From positions 4,338,501-4,402,500 of the forward strand of contig NZ_CP135529.1 in NCBI RefSeq assembly GCF_032401055.1: a stretch of DNA of 64,000 bases. The letters are read 5' to 3'. The position numbers and the translations under genes were made by a program. The stretch's first letter is position 1. Each line of letters begins with the position of its first letter. Below, in pieces: positions 62,191-64,000 of this stretch. This stretch comes from Tardiphaga sp. 709 (GTDB lineage: Bacteria; Pseudomonadota; Alphaproteobacteria; Rhizobiales; Xanthobacteraceae). Below the pieces are notes generated by a model. That model was not told where the DNA came from and did no database searches. It saw nothing but the letters and a program-made list of their open reading frames with translations.

Positions 62191-62517
62191 GAGAACTGAT
62201 CCTCGTTGATGCCGTGACCGCGTCGCGCGGTGCACCTAACGACGATCTAGATAGCTCAGCTCTGCATCGCTTTTACAAAACGCGCGCAGGATGGTTACGG
62301 AGAGTCGCGCCGACTCTGACATTCGCATGTCACAATGAAATGCAGCATGCGCAACGCAACGCGCGCACGAGATGTCGGCGCGATGACGCGGCAGCGATGG
62401 CGATGTTTTTATGAAAAGATGCCGCCGAATTTAGCTGGCTAAGTCAGCAAAAGAATCGTGAGGCGAAGCTCTCATTGTCGTTCCGGCATTCACCGGAACG
62501 ACAATGATTTTGTGAGC
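62191..62517. other. Gap between MCP and DUF1304 gene
   Basis: About 330 bases. The only feature seen is the hairpin at 62473-62506. AT-rich stretches near 62400 may hold the MCP promoter. No gene is supported. Confidence 0.45.
62473..62506 (-). terminator. Palindromic hairpin after DUF1304 gene
   Basis: CATTGTCGTTCCGG and CCGGAACGACAATG form a perfect 14-bp stem around CATTCA, about 12 bases beyond the DUF1304 stop. It lacks a long U-tract but could terminate leftward transcription; the core resembles the other GGAATGAC-type repeats nearby. Confidence 0.6.
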
Positions 62518-62883
62518 TTACTTCGCCAGCCACAACACGACCAGCGCCAGCGCCGCCGGCGCGGCCTGTACATAAAGGATACGCTTGCTCACCGTTGCTG
62601 CGCCATATGCACCGGCGACGATGACGCAGAGCAGGAAGAACGCCTTGATCTGGAATGCGAAGGCTGGTGCGGAATGCAGCAGGCCCCAAATCAGACCGGC
62701 GGCGAGGAAGCCGTTATAGAGGCCCTGATTGGCGGCGAGCACCGCGGTGATCTCGGCCTTCTCCGGCGTGTTCCTGAAGGTCTTCAGGCCCTGCGGCTTC
62801 TGCCAGAGAAACATTTCCAGCACGAGAAAATAGATGTGCAGCGCAGCGACCAGTGCGGTGAGAAGATTGCCGATGAATGTCAT
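62518..62883 (-). CDS. DUF1304 family membrane protein
   Basis: A 121-residue protein with four helices (LLTALVAALHIYFLVLEMFL; AFAFQIKAFFLLCVIVAGAY). The DUF1304 pattern is seen in HIYFLVLEMFLWQ and NQGLYNGFLAAGLIWG. The function is unknown. ATG 62883 follows a G-rich stretch; a frame upstream to 63096 is in repeat sequence and is rejected. Confidence 0.9.
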   Translation of the reverse strand: MTFIGNLLTALVAALHIYFLVLEMFLWQKPQGLKTFRNTPEKAEITAVLAANQGLYNGFLAAGLIWGLLHSAPAFAFQIKAFFLLCVIVAGAYGAATVSKRILYVQAAPAALALVVLWLAK

Positions 62884-62905
62884 GAGAGCCCCCGTTAGTA
62901 CCCAA

Positions 62906-63077
62906 CTGTCATTCCGGGGCGCGAACGCCTCTTGGCGGTCGCGAACCTCAGCCATTCCGATTGGAATGGCGGGGAATCCCGATGTGTTCATACTATACCG
63001 AGATTCCCCGCCACTCCCATTGGAGTGGCTGAGGTTCGCATTCTCAGCTTCGCTGAGAAAGCGACCCGGAATGACAG
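62906..63077. repeat. 172-bp nested palindromic element
   Basis: Outer arms CTGTCATTCCGG (62906-62917) and CCGGAATGACAG (63066-63077) are exact complements. Inner arms of 38 bases (62941-62978 and 63002-63039) are complementary with a few mismatches. A 23-base centre contains TGTTCATACTATACC. It lies between the DUF1304 and EAL genes. Its size resembles the 178-bp element at 55490-55667, and both start with a TGTCAT edge. Confidence 0.8.
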
Positions 63078-63120
63078 TGTGGGGCCGGGCGCGCATGCGC
63101 TTTGCGCGCCGCCGCGTGCG

Positions 63121-64000
63121 TCATCCCACCGCCGGCTTCGGCAGCGATGCCGGGTCCAGCCACGGACGTGTGGATGACGCCAGGCCGGTGAGGCGACCCT
63201 GGATGTAGTCGCAGCCCCAATCGCGCAGCAGCAGGCCGGACTCCTCGTCCTGCACCCATTCGGCGACGGTCTTGATGCCGAGCCGGTGGCACAGATCGAT
63301 CAGGGTCTGCACGAAAGCGCGGTCGTCGGCGGAATGCGCGATGTTCTGCACGAAGGCGCCGTCGATCTTGACGATGTCCACGCCGAGCTTGCGCAAATTG
63401 CGGAACGAGGTGTAGCCGGCGCCGAAATCGTCGATGGCGATGCGGCTGCCGAAATTCTTCAGCCGCGTGACGAAGCCGCGGACGTCGTCGAGGTCCTGGA
63501 TGGCCACGGTCTCGGTGATCTCGACGATCAGCCGCTGCGCGACACCGGGATGCGCACGCATCATCGACTCGATGGAGGTCCACCAGTCCGGATCCATTGT
63601 CGTGTCCGGCGAGATGTTCAGCGAGAGCTGCACATCCGGCGCGGCGGCGAGCTCGGCGACGACGAGTTCGAGGACGCGATGATCGACCAGCCGGATCAGG
63701 CCGAGCTTCTCGGCCACCGGCACGATATCCGGCGCCAGCAGCAATTGACCGTCATCCTGCTTCATGCGCACCAGCGCTTCATAGAAAGCGGGGGTACGGC
63801 TGTCGGCATGCATCACGGGTTCGAAGGCCGTGACGATGCGGCGCTCGTTCAGCGCAGTCACGATCTCGTCGGTGACGCGGATATTAACGCGGCGCTGGGC
63901 ATCGCGCTCCACATTCGGCCGCCACAAAGCAAAGCTGCCGTGGCGGCGGCGCTTGGCGCCGTTCAGGGTTTCCTGCGCGCGGTTGACGGCTTCGTTGACG
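63121..64000 (-). CDS. EAL-domain cyclic-di-GMP phosphodiesterase, 5' end outside window
   Basis: The open frame continues to the right edge, so the N-terminus (probably a GGDEF or sensor part; residues read VNRAQETLNGAKRRR) is missing. The EAL domain is recognisable: FYEALVRMKQDDG (the E-A-L motif), SLNISPDTTMD, EITETVAI, IDDFGAGYTSFRNLRKLGVD, KIDGAFV and AEWVQDEE. Active-site residues of a working phosphodiesterase appear present. The C-terminus ends SLPKPAVG. Confidence 0.9.
   Translation of the reverse strand, partial: VNEAVNRAQETLNGAKRRRHGSFALWRPNVERDAQRRVNIRVTDEIVTALNERRIVTAFEPVMHADSRTPAFYEALVRMKQDDGQLLLAPDIVPVAEKLGLIRLVDHRVLELVVAELAAAPDVQLSLNISPDTTMDPDWWTSIESMMRAHPGVAQRLIVEITETVAIQDLDDVRGFVTRLKNFGSRIAIDDFGAGYTSFRNLRKLGVDIVKIDGAFVQNIAHSADDRAFVQTLIDLCHRLGIKTVAEWVQDEESGLLLRDWGCDYIQGRLTGLASSTRPWLDPASLPKPAVG

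Noticed and set aside
1-64000. CRISPR array or complete insertion sequence
   Set aside because: No regularly spaced direct repeats and no transposase or integrase were seen; the repeats found are inverted palindromes.

Overview
The window looks like the chromosome of an alphaproteobacterium of the Bradyrhizobium/Rhodopseudomonas/Afipia/Tardiphaga group (order formerly Rhizobiales). Four things point there: the block rpmH-rnpA-yidC-engB-argB-dapD, a coxMNOP-type alternative cytochrome oxidase, a RegB/RegS redox kinase, and many GC-rich palindromic intergenic repeats. The lineage is inferred from gene content and was not tested.

Layout. 1-8.0 kb (minus strand): two DUF805 membrane proteins, then dapD, a HAD nucleotidase, a DUF1036 protein, argB (frameshifted), DUF423, engB, yidC, rnpA and rpmH. 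8.4-15.4 kb: a histidine kinase, an arginine tRNA with an abnormal anticodon loop, a small protein and the giant NAD-glutamate dehydrogenase. 15.8-21.4 kb: a divergently placed IclR regulator and a tightly packed catabolic operon (solute-binding protein, flavin reductase-like protein, FAH hydrolase, hydratase, RidA, amidohydrolase). 21.6-32.8 kb: the aa3-type oxidase operon coxMNOP plus subunit IV, then small stress-type genes (GYD, slipin, a broken nfeD, CBS, AMP nucleosidase, YbaK). 33.3-39.3 kb: an M20 amidohydrolase, a GntR regulator, a TRAP transporter and a DHDPS-family lyase.

39.4-51.9 kb: small proteins, a nickel/cobalt permease, a secreted class II aldolase-like protein, a persulfide dioxygenase-rhodanese, a methyltransferase, an MFS transporter, a LON-domain/Clp-N protein (frameshifted), RegB/RegS, an ABC-2 exporter and an intracellular PHB depolymerase. 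52.2-64 kb: a YgjP peptidase, PBP1A, a repeat-rich accessory segment, a LivK-type binding protein, a chemotaxis receptor, DUF1304 and a truncated EAL protein. The accessory segment holds a strong promoter feeding a hairpin-rich non-coding region, a broken GIY-YIG nuclease and a DUF559 nuclease.

The two most unusual themes are these. First, four protein genes and one tRNA carry single-base lesions (argB, tRNA-Arg, dctQ, LON/Clp-N, GIY-YIG), and nfeD carries a larger internal deletion; either the sequence has indel errors or these genes are decaying. Second, 55.5-56.2 kb contains a near-consensus sigma-70 promoter driving an unannotated, highly structured RNA candidate. Nothing here was checked by database search; family names rest on motifs and sequence recognition.
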